Assembly: GCA_007376485.1 (NCBI GenBank)
Contig: VMGJ01000001.1
Location: 1 to 41,787, forward strand
From: Parcubacteria group bacterium Licking1014_17
GTDB taxonomy: Bacteria; Patescibacteriota; Minisyncoccia; 2-02-FULL-40-12; IGHO2-01-FULL-4-A
Direction: 5' to 3'
DNA: 41,787 nt
The notes beneath the pieces are model-generated. The model was not told where the DNA came from and ran no database searches. It was given only the letters and a program-made list of their open reading frames with translations. How positions within the stretch are numbered: the stretch's first letter is position 1; each line of letters opens with the position of its first letter. The position numbers and the translations under genes are program-made. Below, in pieces: positions 32,714 to 40,103 of this stretch.

Positions 32714-32925
32714 CTCGCCAACTCTTTTTCGGGACTGAAGCTATCTGGGGAATATGTCTTTTCGCAGATGTTCGGGCTTTCCAGCGAAGCCCTCACTTAT
32801 ACCTTGCCAGTTTTCCCGCACCATATCGGTGCGAGACCGAGCAAAACTGGCTCGCTGTACTGCTCAAAGACATATTCCTACAATAAAAAGACGGCAATCT
32901 TAATAGCCCGAAAAGAGTTGGCGAG
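32714..32925 (+). repeat. Palindromic intergenic repeat, copy C (most complete)
   Basis: The 212-bp element has a terminal stem of about 19 bp: CTCGCCAACTCTTTTTCGGG (32714-32733) with CCCGAAAAGAGTTGGCGAG (32907-32925). The second stem is GGAATATGTCTTTT (32749-32762) with CAAAGACATATTCC (32865-32878). Inside are a side hairpin GGGCTT/AAGCCC (32774-32792) and a stem GCCAGTTTT (32806-32814) with AAAACTGGC (32843-32851), capped by CGCACC/GGTGCG (32817-32833). It fills most of the gap 32699-32994. Confidence 0.9.
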
Positions 32926-32953
32926 CGGATGGGTGTTGTTCACTATGCGGTTG

Positions 32954-32983
32954 TTGGCAATTTTGGGGAGTTTATAGTAAAAT
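32954..32983 (+). promoter_or_regulatory. Promoter of the subtilase gene
   Basis: TTGGCA (32954-32959) and TAAAAT (32978-32983) are 18 bp apart, with the ATG eleven bases downstream. The leader would be about five nucleotides. Confidence 0.5.
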
Positions 32984-32994
32984 AGGGGTACGCG

Positions 32995-34143
32995 ATGAGT
33001 AAGAAATACAACCTGATTATATTGCTTGTTTTGGGCGCTTTTTTGGTTCTCGCGCCCTTAAATAGCGCCAGAGCCGATGGCGGCAGATATTTCGTCAAAT
33101 CAACCAAAAAGTTCTGGAAAAACACCTTCGGCGCGAGGCATTATTTTGCCGACGGCTTTACTGCCGACTTAAATGCTTTGCAAATAAGATTAGCCAAATT
33201 TTTCGGCGTTAAAATTGAAGAAGTGCCAGCTTTTAATATTCTGGCGGAAGCCGTATTGCCAGAGAGTAGCTTGAATCAGGAAAAAATACCCGATTCATGG
33301 GGCATTAAACTTGTCACCGGCAATTCAGTTGATAAAGAAGCCGGGGCGGGCGTAAATGTCGCCGTACTTGATACCGGAATTGATAAAAATAATCCGGTTC
33401 TTGCCGGCCGGGTTGCGGAATGTAAAAACTTTGCCGACCCGAGATTTCCGATAGCCGAAGACGAGTGCACTGACGACAACAGTCACGGCACTCATATTTC
33501 GGCGGTAATTGCCGCCGACGGAGGGGAAAATGGCAGCGGCTTTATTGGTGTGGCTCCGGCATCAAAACTTCACGTTTTTAAGGTTTGCAACGGCGACGGT
33601 TCTTGTTACGCGGACGATATTGCCACCGCCATCAAAACAGCCGCCGACGAGAAAACAACCGATATAATTTATATGGGATTCGGGTCAAGTGTTGATAATC
33701 AGTTCGTCCGCGAAGCCGTTGATTATGCCACCTCCAAAAATATTTTACTGATAGCTCCCGCCGGAAATGACGGTCCGTTTTCAAACAGTGTCGACTATCC
33801 AGCGTCATACGCGGAAGTTATTGCCGTCGGCGCCGTGAATCAGTTATACGCGGTGACCGGCTGGAGTTCCCGCGGGAAAAATATGACTTTTGTCGCTCCC
33901 GGCGACGAAATAGTATCCGTTGTTTTGGATAATAAATATGCATCTTATTCCGGAACATCAATGGCAGCTTCATTTATAGCGGGATTAGCCGCCCGCGTCT
34001 GGCAATCGGACTCTCTTAATCCGGCTGAAAGCACGGTTGGATTTTTGAAATCATTGGCGGAAAATAATCCGAACAACAAATCGTTTGCCTATAAAACCGC
34101 ATTGGGTTTTGGTGTGCCGGTTATAACAAGCGGGAATCCTTAA
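32995..34143 (+). CDS. Secreted subtilisin-like serine protease (S8)
   Basis: The 382-residue precursor has an N-terminal signal peptide (about 1-27, ending SARADG). After a short propeptide-like region, the catalytic triad appears in order: Asp in VAVLDTGID (about 122-130), His in NSHGTHISAVIA (about 161-172), and Ser in SGTSMAASFIAG (about 319-330), with the oxyanion Asn in PAGNDGPFSN. It should be exported and act at the cell surface or outside. No cell-wall sorting motif is seen. MFS and murG genes follow within a few bases. Confidence 0.94.
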   Translation: MSKKYNLIILLVLGAFLVLAPLNSARADGGRYFVKSTKKFWKNTFGARHYFADGFTADLNALQIRLAKFFGVKIEEVPAFNILAEAVLPESSLNQEKIPDSWGIKLVTGNSVDKEAGAGVNVAVLDTGIDKNNPVLAGRVAECKNFADPRFPIAEDECTDDNSHGTHISAVIAADGGENGSGFIGVAPASKLHVFKVCNGDGSCYADDIATAIKTAADEKTTDIIYMGFGSSVDNQFVREAVDYATSKNILLIAPAGNDGPFSNSVDYPASYAEVIAVGAVNQLYAVTGWSSRGKNMTFVAPGDEIVSVVLDNKYASYSGTSMAASFIAGLAARVWQSDSLNPAESTVGFLKSLAENNPNNKSFAYKTALGFGVPVITSGNP

Positions 34144-34149
34144 CTTTTT

Positions 34150-34794
34150 TTGTTTGTGATAAGCAGAGCCATAAAAAAATTAGTAGGCTTCGACTTCACC
34201 ATCAATTTTGCTTTCGGACTTTTGTCGCCGATTTTCGCGGTTTTTGTTATTGAAAATATCCAGGGCAGCACACTGAAAGTCGTCGGCTTGTCGGCTATGT
34301 TTTACTGGATAGCCAGAGTTTTAACAACAATACCGTTTTCGCGCCTGATGGACCGCCTGGACGGAGAACGCGATGAGTTTTATTTCATAATCATCGGTGC
34401 GTTTATTATTTCAACCATCCCGCTGTTCTATCTGCTGGCGCGCTTTCCGTGGCACATTTATATAATTCAATTCGTCTACGGCGTTGGTAATTCAATGACG
34501 GTTCCCGCTTGGAGGATTTTATTTACCGACCATATTGACCGCGGGAAAATCGGCTTTGAATGGTCGCTGGACGACGTGGCGGTCGGTTTGGCGGTCGCCA
34601 TCAGCGCCTATATCGGTTCGTTTATCGCCGATAAATATGGTTTTGAAACCGTAATCGTCATTCTTTCAATTTTGGGCTACGTATCAACTTTACTGCTGTT
34701 GCGCTTGGGCAAAGACGCGGAAACCCTTGCGGAATTGAGAAAGCAGGGGCGGCTTGGCGCTATCCGCGAAAAAAGAAAAGCAATACTCCCGTAA
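34150..34794 (+). CDS. Half-size MFS-like transporter
   Basis: The 214-residue protein has six hydrophobic helices and looks like one half of a major facilitator protein. RLMDRLDGERDEFYF sits at the position of the loop-2/3 signature (GxxxDRxGRR-type). There is no second half nearby, because murG begins three bases after the stop. It could be a dimerising half-transporter or a reduced relative. The start is TTG 34150; GTG 34156 is an alternative. Substrate cannot be inferred. Confidence 0.65.
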   Translation: MFVISRAIKKLVGFDFTINFAFGLLSPIFAVFVIENIQGSTLKVVGLSAMFYWIARVLTTIPFSRLMDRLDGERDEFYFIIIGAFIISTIPLFYLLARFPWHIYIIQFVYGVGNSMTVPAWRILFTDHIDRGKIGFEWSLDDVAVGLAVAISAYIGSFIADKYGFETVIVILSILGYVSTLLLLRLGKDAETLAELRKQGRLGAIREKRKAILP

Positions 34795-34797
34795 ATT

Positions 34798-35928
34798 ATG
34801 GAAAAAATTATCTTAATTGGGGGCGGCACGGGCGGGCACGTTTGCCCGCTGGTGGCTGTCGGCGGGGAATTGAAAAAACAAGCCGAAGCGGGCGCTTTGA
34901 AGTTGAGTTTGCGGATGATGGGCGACGGGCAGTTTGCCGAACAGGAAGCCGCCAATATGGGGGTGCCTTTTAACTCTATTTTGAGCCCAAAATGGCGGCG
35001 CTATTCTTTTTTTGAAAATATTATTGATTTCATTAAATTGCCGTTCGGGCTGGTTCAGTCGTTTTTCTATATGTGGCTTTACATGCCGGATTTGGTTTTT
35101 GCCAAGGGCGGCTATGCTTCTTTTCTTCCGGCGGTTGCCGCGAAATTTTTCCTGATTCCGCTGGTGATTCACGAATCGGATAGCGTGCCGGGAGTGGTGA
35201 ACCGAAAACTGGCGGGGCTATCCAAACATATTTTTGTTTCTTACGAATACACGAGGCAATTTTTCAAGCCGGAAAAAACCGATGTTGTCGGGAATCCCAT
35301 ACGGGCGGAATTGTTGGCTGGCGGGGATAAAAGTTCCGCCGCCGCGGCGTTCCAGCTTGACCCGTCGAAACCGGTGCTTCTGATAACCGGCGGGAGCCAG
35401 GGAGCCAAAAAAATCAACGACACGATTTTGCTGGCGATTACCGAATTGGTCAAAAGATTCCAGGTTATCCACCAATGCGGCGACACGAATTACAATGAAG
35501 TGAAGGCGACTGTTGATGCCACCGTAAAGGGCGCGCCCGAGACATACGGCAAGGACATTCTCGCGAATTACCGGCTTTATCCGTTTTTGGATGCCAAGCA
35601 GATGGCTTTGGCGTACGCGGCGGCGGATGTTATTCTCTCGCGTTCCGGCGGGGCGATTTTTGAAATGGCGGCTGTCGGCAAACCCTCAATTGTCGTGCCT
35701 TTGAAAATTGCCGCCGCAAACCACCAGCTGCTAAATGCCGCCGAGTTCGCGAAATTCGGCGCGGTGGTTATAACCGAAGATAATTTCACGCCCAATATTT
35801 TAATTAACGAACTGGTTAACGCGTATTCCAGAAAAGAAGAAATATCTCAAACCATAAAGCAATTCGCCCGCCCCGACGCGGCGGCTAATGTCGCGAAATG
35901 GCTCTTGGATTATTTGACGGCAAGTTAG
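34798..35928 (+). CDS. murG: UDP-GlcNAc transferase MurG (lipid II synthesis)
   Basis: MurG adds GlcNAc to lipid I to make lipid II at the inner membrane face. The 376-residue protein begins with the glycine loop LIGGGTGGHVCPL (about 6-18). It has GGYASFLPAV and IHESDSVPG in the N-domain, and GGSQGAKKIND, LSRSGGAIFEMAAVGKPSIVVP and a QLLNAAEF segment in the C-domain, where UDP-GlcNAc binds. The typical bacterial MurG HEQN motif reads HESD here. With mraY and the SEDS gene in this window it supports a complete lipid II route. Confidence 0.96.
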   Translation: MEKIILIGGGTGGHVCPLVAVGGELKKQAEAGALKLSLRMMGDGQFAEQEAANMGVPFNSILSPKWRRYSFFENIIDFIKLPFGLVQSFFYMWLYMPDLVFAKGGYASFLPAVAAKFFLIPLVIHESDSVPGVVNRKLAGLSKHIFVSYEYTRQFFKPEKTDVVGNPIRAELLAGGDKSSAAAAFQLDPSKPVLLITGGSQGAKKINDTILLAITELVKRFQVIHQCGDTNYNEVKATVDATVKGAPETYGKDILANYRLYPFLDAKQMALAYAAADVILSRSGGAIFEMAAVGKPSIVVPLKIAAANHQLLNAAEFAKFGAVVITEDNFTPNILINELVNAYSRKEEISQTIKQFARPDAAANVAKWLLDYLTAS

Positions 35929-35940
35929 GGCATTTTTTAC

Positions 35941-35968
35941 TTGACTTCTGATAACAGAATGATATTAT
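35941..35968 (+). promoter_or_regulatory. Promoter of the 36029 gene
   Basis: TTGACT (35941-35946) and TATTAT (35963-35968) are separated by 16 bp. The leader of about 55 nt contains the AAAGGAG ribosome-binding site at 36010-36016. Confidence 0.6.
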
Positions 35969-36028
35969 TATTTTGTTGTTTTATCGTGATAGAATCTTGA
36001 AATTTAGAGAAAGGAGTATAGAATAGCC

Positions 36029-36385
36029 ATGGCAAAAGTTTTGGAAGTTTGGAGCTTTGAACCAGAAGAAATGGGGATATCCCCCGGCGCAGGGACGTTT
36101 CTCAAAGAAAAAGTTGTCAAGGATCTAGTGATGGAATTGGCACTCCGAACACTTACTGAAAAGCCGTTGCAAGGATTCAGGAGAACTTGCTGCCTCTGCC
36201 CAGAGTGCAAGGAAGGTCTTTTGCTATTAAAACCGAATGAAATAACTCCCAGGTTTAAGCCGGATGAAGCAAATAATCCGTATGTGAATGTAGAAATAAA
36301 ACGGACTGTTGCCTATAACTTTACCTTTGAATGTGGTCATTGTAAGGCTTCGTTCGTAGGCAATTTCCCCATTCCCGGTCGTTGA
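36029..36385 (+). CDS. Hypothetical protein with two CxxC pairs (predicted zinc binding)
   Basis: The 118-residue product has a helical N-terminal half and two cysteine pairs: CLCPEC at about 52-57 and CGHC at about 102-105. These could form one zinc-ribbon site. There is no membrane segment or signal. AAAGGAG lies upstream, somewhat far (about 12 bases) from the ATG. It is a one-gene unit with its own promoter and terminator. I do not recognise the family. Confidence 0.65.
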   Translation: MAKVLEVWSFEPEEMGISPGAGTFLKEKVVKDLVMELALRTLTEKPLQGFRRTCCLCPECKEGLLLLKPNEITPRFKPDEANNPYVNVEIKRTVAYNFTFECGHCKASFVGNFPIPGR

Positions 36386-36414
36386 CCAGCAATGCCGATT
36401 TTTGCACGCAATCC

Positions 36415-36444
36415 AAAGCCGTCCCTAGAGACGGCTTTCTTTTT
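36415..36444 (+). terminator. Intrinsic terminator
   Basis: AAAGCCGTC (36415-36423) pairs exactly with GACGGCTTT (36430-36438), with six loop bases and CTTTTT following. It ends the 36029-36385 transcript. Confidence 0.9.
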
Positions 36445-36500
36445 AGAAAGACACATTTTCCTGAATAAATAGTCCATATAGTTCTGATTTTACGCTGCTA

Positions 36501-36528
36501 TTGATTATATTTAGAATATCCGTATTAT
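36501..36528 (+). promoter_or_regulatory. Promoter of the 36612 gene
   Basis: TTGATT (36501-36506) and TATTAT (36523-36528) are 16 bp apart; an overlapping TATAAT at 36526-36531 is an alternative -10 box. The leader would be about 75 nt, ending in a GGAAGGAG site. Confidence 0.5.
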
Positions 36529-36611
36529 AATTGATTTTATACGTGTTCTCTGACAATTGATATTTAACCGCATTATTTGTCCGCTTTGCGGATATGGAAG
36601 GAGCTCCACAG

Positions 36612-37625
36612 ATGACAAGTAAAACAGTCAAGAAGAGAAAAGATACCGGTGCCAAGAAGCAACCAGAAGTACAACAAGAGGTTGTCGAAGAAAAAGACAG
36701 AAATGTTCCGGCGAGCCAGCAAAACGCGGGAGCGGAGGTGAAGAAACTGCCGGGGCAAGAAACAAAGCCGGAACCGATAGAAGAGTATTTCTTTGAGGCG
36801 GAAAAAAGATGGTATGAATGCGCAGGTAATCCCAACGCGCGCTGGATACGGCTTGGGGTACTTCATGATGAAACCGATTGGTCAGTGATGATGAGACTGT
36901 TTGGGCCGGGTCGTGCCATACCAACCCTTATTTTCTTTCTCACTATGGCGAACAGAAGACCGGACTCTTTCCCTGCCGATCAAAAAGATTTGCCGCTTAA
37001 GACGATCCTTGCTCTCGGACACGGGTTTTTCAGGGCGAATTTCGATATTTTTTGGCAGAATTCTCTCCACCACGACAAAGAATTTAATCTCTTGGGCGCA
37101 GTTATGAATTTTTTCGCTCCGGGCGCCGAGTTTCGTGAAACGATGGCAAAAGCCAAGGATTATCCCACTCCGGGAGATATCAGAAATCAAGTCAAAGAAT
37201 GCGAAAGGTCTATCGATGAGTTTGTCGACGAATTCATCTCGGCTCTCAAAGGAGCATGCAATTTGAGCTTCTTTACAGAAGAACACTGGACGGAAATTCT
37301 TGGTTTTCTATCCGGAACTGGAAAATTCGCGATTTTCTTTGAGGATTTTGTTTCCGAACTGCCCTTAGCGACTATTCAGACAACTTTGGCTCACTGCCAA
37401 CGGGTAGTCATGTCGTCAAAAATCGTGTGCTTGGGGGAAAGCGAGGACGAAAGGCATCAACCGGCAACCTTTAGCCAAGCAGCGATTGCGGGTGTAACCG
37501 AAGCGAAAGTCTACCTCTTACTCGAGCCGCTAATTAAAGAATTGAGAAAACAACGCCAAGTAATGCAGCTAAAAAACGAAATACAAGACCGTCAGTACAA
37601 ACTGGATTGTACCCTACGTGACTAA
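36612..37625 (+). CDS. Hypothetical protein (337 aa), predicted soluble and helical
   Basis: The start is ATG 36612 because GGAAGGAG (36596-36603) lies eight bases before it; an upstream ATG at 36594 overlaps that site. Residues 1-55 are lysine/glutamate-rich and probably disordered. The rest is helical, with aromatic-rich segments (NFDIFWQNSLHHD, FFTEEHWTEILGFL) and a charged helix at the C-terminus (LIKELRKQRQVMQLKNEIQ). No catalytic motif, signal peptide or membrane segment is seen. I do not recognise the family. A dedicated promoter and terminator mark it as an independent cassette. Confidence 0.65.
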   Translation: MTSKTVKKRKDTGAKKQPEVQQEVVEEKDRNVPASQQNAGAEVKKLPGQETKPEPIEEYFFEAEKRWYECAGNPNARWIRLGVLHDETDWSVMMRLFGPGRAIPTLIFFLTMANRRPDSFPADQKDLPLKTILALGHGFFRANFDIFWQNSLHHDKEFNLLGAVMNFFAPGAEFRETMAKAKDYPTPGDIRNQVKECERSIDEFVDEFISALKGACNLSFFTEEHWTEILGFLSGTGKFAIFFEDFVSELPLATIQTTLAHCQRVVMSSKIVCLGESEDERHQPATFSQAAIAGVTEAKVYLLLEPLIKELRKQRQVMQLKNEIQDRQYKLDCTLRD

Positions 37626-37645
37626 AAGCACGAGAATCACAATAG

Positions 37646-37678
37646 CCCGGCTGAAATATGCCGGGTTTAAAATTTTTA
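37646..37678 (+). terminator. Intrinsic terminator
   Basis: CCCGGC (37646-37651) pairs with GCCGGG (37660-37665), followed by TTTAAAATTTTT. It ends the 36612-37625 transcript. The preceding bases CAATAGCCCG resemble the terminal motif of the palindromic repeats. Confidence 0.75.
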
Positions 37679-37680
37679 AT

Positions 37681-37708
37681 TTGCTATCCTCCTTTAACTT
37701 GTTATATT
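37681..37708 (+). promoter_or_regulatory. Promoter of the holB-like gene, leaderless arrangement
   Basis: TTGCTA (37681-37686) and TATATT (37703-37708) are 16 bp apart. The -10 box is six bases from the ATG at 37715, predicting a transcript that starts at the start codon. Confidence 0.5.
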
Positions 37709-37714
37709 TCTCTT

Positions 37715-38575
37715 ATGTGGCGGACGCTGGGGTTTGATAGGGAAAAGGAATTTTTTGAAAGAGCCATGAAGAACGGCGATGTTAAGCACGCATATCTTTT
37801 TACCGGGCAGGATATGATAGGCAAAAGGACTTTCGCTTTGGAACTGGTTGACAAGCTTGTCGGAGCGGGTACAAAAAACGAAGCCACCAGTCAATTTGAT
37901 ATTTTATTCATAGATTCTTCAAGTTCAGAAAGCGGACAGACAATCACAATTGACGCGGTGAAAGAAATAAAAAACCGGCTTTCAATGACCGCCTATTCCG
38001 GGGGATACAAGTGCTGTATTATCAACGACGCCCACCGGATGACGGATGAAGCCCAGAACGCCCTGCTGAAAATTTTGGAGGAGCCGAACGAGAAAGTGGT
38101 GATTTTTCTGGTGGCTTCAAAACCCGATTTGTTGAAGCCGACAATCAAGTCGCGCTGCGAAGAGATATATTTCGCGCCGCACGGCAGAAAAATTCTGGAT
38201 AAGCTTCTTTCCGGTGAAAAATTATCGGAAAATCAGAAGGAATTCGTGGCGGAGTTTTGCGGCGGGAGAGTCGGACTTCTGAAAAATATAATTGAAAAAT
38301 CTTCTTACAAAGAAATAAAAACCGCCATTGAAGAGCTGTCGCGCCTTGAGAAAGCCGATATCGGCGAAAGATTCTTGGAGGCGCTGAAAATGTTGGGCGA
38401 GGGCGATGAAAAGTTGCTGGAGAAACTGCTTTACTGGATGCTTTATTTGAGAAGCAAGATGGACAATAAAAAATATGCGGGCGTTTTGGAACGACTACAG
38501 GATCTTTACGTAGCCATTAGCAAGCCGTCCACTAACAAGCGGTTCGCTTTGGAGAACTTTTTACTACATTTGTAA
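37715..38575 (+). CDS. holB: DNA polymerase III delta-prime-like clamp loader subunit
   Basis: The clamp loader opens the sliding clamp at replication forks. The 286-residue protein shows HAYLFTGQDMIGKRT, a degenerate P-loop, near residue 24. It then has RMTDEAQNALLKILEEP and the SRC motif in KPTIKSRCEEIYF (about 145-157), as in delta-prime and gamma/tau N-domains. The zinc cysteines of gamma/tau are missing, supporting delta-prime. The start ATG 37715 fits the family; an in-frame ATG at 37658 lies inside the upstream terminator and is rejected. Confidence 0.85.
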   Translation: MWRTLGFDREKEFFERAMKNGDVKHAYLFTGQDMIGKRTFALELVDKLVGAGTKNEATSQFDILFIDSSSSESGQTITIDAVKEIKNRLSMTAYSGGYKCCIINDAHRMTDEAQNALLKILEEPNEKVVIFLVASKPDLLKPTIKSRCEEIYFAPHGRKILDKLLSGEKLSENQKEFVAEFCGGRVGLLKNIIEKSSYKEIKTAIEELSRLEKADIGERFLEALKMLGEGDEKLLEKLLYWMLYLRSKMDNKKYAGVLERLQDLYVAISKPSTNKRFALENFLLHL

Positions 38576-38628
38576 AAGTGGTATGATGATATTTGTCAGA
38601 GGGAAGATTTGAAATGAATGAGTTTACA

Positions 38629-38770
38629 CTCACCTATACGCTTTTCGGGACTGAAATTCCCCCAGCGTGGGAATTTCATCTGTGAGATTGCCGCCCTTTG
38701 TCAAGGCATAAAGCCGTTGACAAAACCATGCTGGCGGCAATCTCAATAGCCCTCAAAGCGTATCGGTGAG
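38629..38770 (+). repeat. Palindromic intergenic repeat, variant copy D
   Basis: The 142-bp element has terminal stem CTCACCTATACGCTTT (38629-38644) with AAAGCGTATCGGTGAG (38755-38770), one mismatch. The stem sequence differs from copies A and C but pairing is kept. Next to the ends are the shared motifs TTCGGGACTGAA and AATCTCAATAGCCC. Inside are hairpin GAAATTCCC/GGGAATTTC and a 13-bp stem TGAGATTGCCGCC/GGCGGCAATCTCA with TTGTCAA/TTGACAA inside it. It ends 11 bases before the frr start codon. Confidence 0.85.
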
Positions 38771-38781
38771 AATTAATAAAA

Positions 38782-39339
38782 TTGCTTAAACAATTATTTC
38801 AGCAAAAGAAAGACGAATTCAATAAAGTGTTTGATTTTTACAAGGGGGATATTTCTTCCATAAGGACGGGTAGAGCGTCTCCGGCTTTGGTTGAAGATAT
38901 AACGGTTGAGTTTTACGGCAGTAAAATGAAAATCAAGGAGCTTGCCAATATATCGGCTCCGGAACCGAAAACCCTGACAATCCAGCCGTGGGATAAAAAC
39001 GCGGTTGAACCGATTTGCGGGGCGATAAAAAACAGCAATATCGGACTGAATCCCGCGGTTGACGGCCACGCAATCCGGCTTAATATTCCGCCCCTGACCG
39101 AGGAACGGCGCAAAGATTTTATTAAATTATTGAAGCAGAAGACCGAAGAGGCGCGCATAAAAATCAGGAGGGCGAGAGAGGACGCGCTGAATAAAATACA
39201 GCGGATGGAAAAAGACGGCGAAATAAGCGAGGACGAAAGATTTGACGCCAAAGAAGAACTGCAGAAAATTGTTGACGATATCAACAAAAAAATAGAGGAA
39301 ACTGAAAAGAAAAAAGAACAGGAACTGATGACGGCGTAG
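38782..39339 (+). CDS. frr: Ribosome recycling factor
   Basis: RRF with EF-G splits post-termination ribosomes. The 185-residue protein has the family segment ISSIRTGRASPALVEDITVEFYG (in pieces about 25-47) and NIPPLTEERRKDFIKLLKQ. The long C-terminal helices of domain I rich in Lys/Glu are also present. The start is TTG at 38782, placed by alignment with the family's usual N-terminus; no Shine-Dalgarno is visible. The repeat copy D lies immediately upstream, so the frr leader is largely repeat-derived or starts just after it. Confidence 0.95.
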   Translation: MLKQLFQQKKDEFNKVFDFYKGDISSIRTGRASPALVEDITVEFYGSKMKIKELANISAPEPKTLTIQPWDKNAVEPICGAIKNSNIGLNPAVDGHAIRLNIPPLTEERRKDFIKLLKQKTEEARIKIRRAREDALNKIQRMEKDGEISEDERFDAKEELQKIVDDINKKIEETEKKKEQELMTA

Positions 39340-39349
39340 AACCATGCTC

Positions 39350-39520
39350 TAGTCGCGTGCCGCCCTAAATCACCATTCGCCCGCCCAGCGAGCGGGCTCA
39401 TTCAGGTTAGACCTCAAATTTCGCTCGCAAGCTCGCGAACCATGCAATTTGAGGTCTAAACAGTGCTTTAAGGCGGCAACGCGACTATAAACGCCGTTAA
39501 TCTCAACAGCCCGAAAAGGC
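39350..39520 (+). repeat. Palindromic intergenic repeat, variant copy F
   Basis: Stem TAGTCGCGTGCCGCC (39350-39364) pairs with GGCGGCAACGCGACTA (39472-39487). Inside are hairpin GCCCGC/GCGGGC and stem TTAGACCTCAAATT/AATTTGAGGTCTAA capped by TTCGC/GCGAA. The right tail AATCTCAACAGCCCGAAAAGG (39499-39519) matches the shared terminal motif of copies C and D. It starts 10 bases after the frr stop. With the promoter at 39553 it accounts for the gap 39340-39635. Confidence 0.75.
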
Positions 39521-39552
39521 ACAACAACCATACTCAACGTTATCACGTATCA

Positions 39553-39581
39553 TTGACAGACGGCATCGTTTTGTGTATTAT
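39553..39581 (+). promoter_or_regulatory. Consensus promoter for the small membrane-protein pair
   Basis: A perfect TTGACA (39553-39558) and TATTAT (39576-39581) are separated by 17 bp. The leader of about 47 nt ends in GGGAGGG before the ATG at 39636. Confidence 0.75.
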
Positions 39582-39635
39582 TAGCGGTGAAGATTTTAGT
39601 CCTTTTACTATTAATGACATTTTCGGGAGGGATAT

Positions 39636-39896
39636 ATGGAAATAACAGTTGTTTTAATGCTTCTCAGTTTAGTTGCTCTGTATTTGCATGGCAGCAGCGA
39701 GGAAAAGAAAAACGGGATTCTGGAGAAAAAATTGAGGGACATGGAGGGAAAGATTTCTGATGTGTTAGGAGTTGTAAAAGGAGAATTACATATAAACGGC
39801 CAGCTTGGAGGAAAAGAGGCACGGGAAGTACTGAAAATGTTGGAGAAAATTGTAAATCCTTCTCGGCCCCAGCCCCTTTCTACAAACAAGAACTGA
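39636..39896 (+). CDS. Small membrane-anchored coiled-coil protein
   Basis: The 86-residue product has an N-terminal membrane helix (about 3-19). A charged helical region follows (EEKKNGILEKKLRDMEGKI and EAREVLKMLEKIV) with heptad-like spacing. GGGAGGG lies seven or so bases before the ATG, and a consensus promoter lies upstream. A second small gene of the same design begins 13 bases after the stop. I do not recognise the family. Confidence 0.65.
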   Translation: MEITVVLMLLSLVALYLHGSSEEKKNGILEKKLRDMEGKISDVLGVVKGELHINGQLGGKEAREVLKMLEKIVNPSRPQPLSTNKN

Positions 39897-39909
39897 GAGG
39901 AAGAACGAT

Positions 39910-40080
39910 ATGAACAGTATAGTCTTTATCCAGATTTTTGCTCTGGTTATCATAGGGATTTTGATTTTCAGGATATTTTACTATCGGAGGGAAGTCAGGA
40001 AACTCCGGGCTGAAATGTCCGAGCTTGCGGAGGAGATTGGAAAAATTGCAAATGAAATTCGGGGCATACCGGCGGAGTAA
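39910..40080 (+). CDS. Small membrane protein (56 aa), partner of the preceding gene
   Basis: The frame from ATG 39910 to TAA 40078-40080 encodes a hydrophobic helix (about 4-24) and then a basic and acidic helix (YYRREVRKLRAEMSELAEEI). The overall design matches the preceding gene: membrane anchor plus coiled-coil tail. GAGAGGAAG (about 39895-39903) provides a ribosome-binding site. The terminator at 40104-40145 closes the two-gene unit. The two proteins may form a hetero-oligomer; this is inference from architecture alone. Confidence 0.6.
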   Translation: MNSIVFIQIFALVIIGILIFRIFYYRREVRKLRAEMSELAEEIGKIANEIRGIPAE

Positions 40081-40103
40081 TTCACCCTGAACCTTGTAAT
40101 TTT

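Noticed and set aside
32768-32977. Open frame inside repeat C with peptide GSLYCSKTYS, similar to peptides encoded by repeats E and B
   Set aside because: The similarity between frames follows from the DNA repeat. The frames start and end at different places, and the stem structure varies in ways that would change the protein freely, so coding is unlikely.
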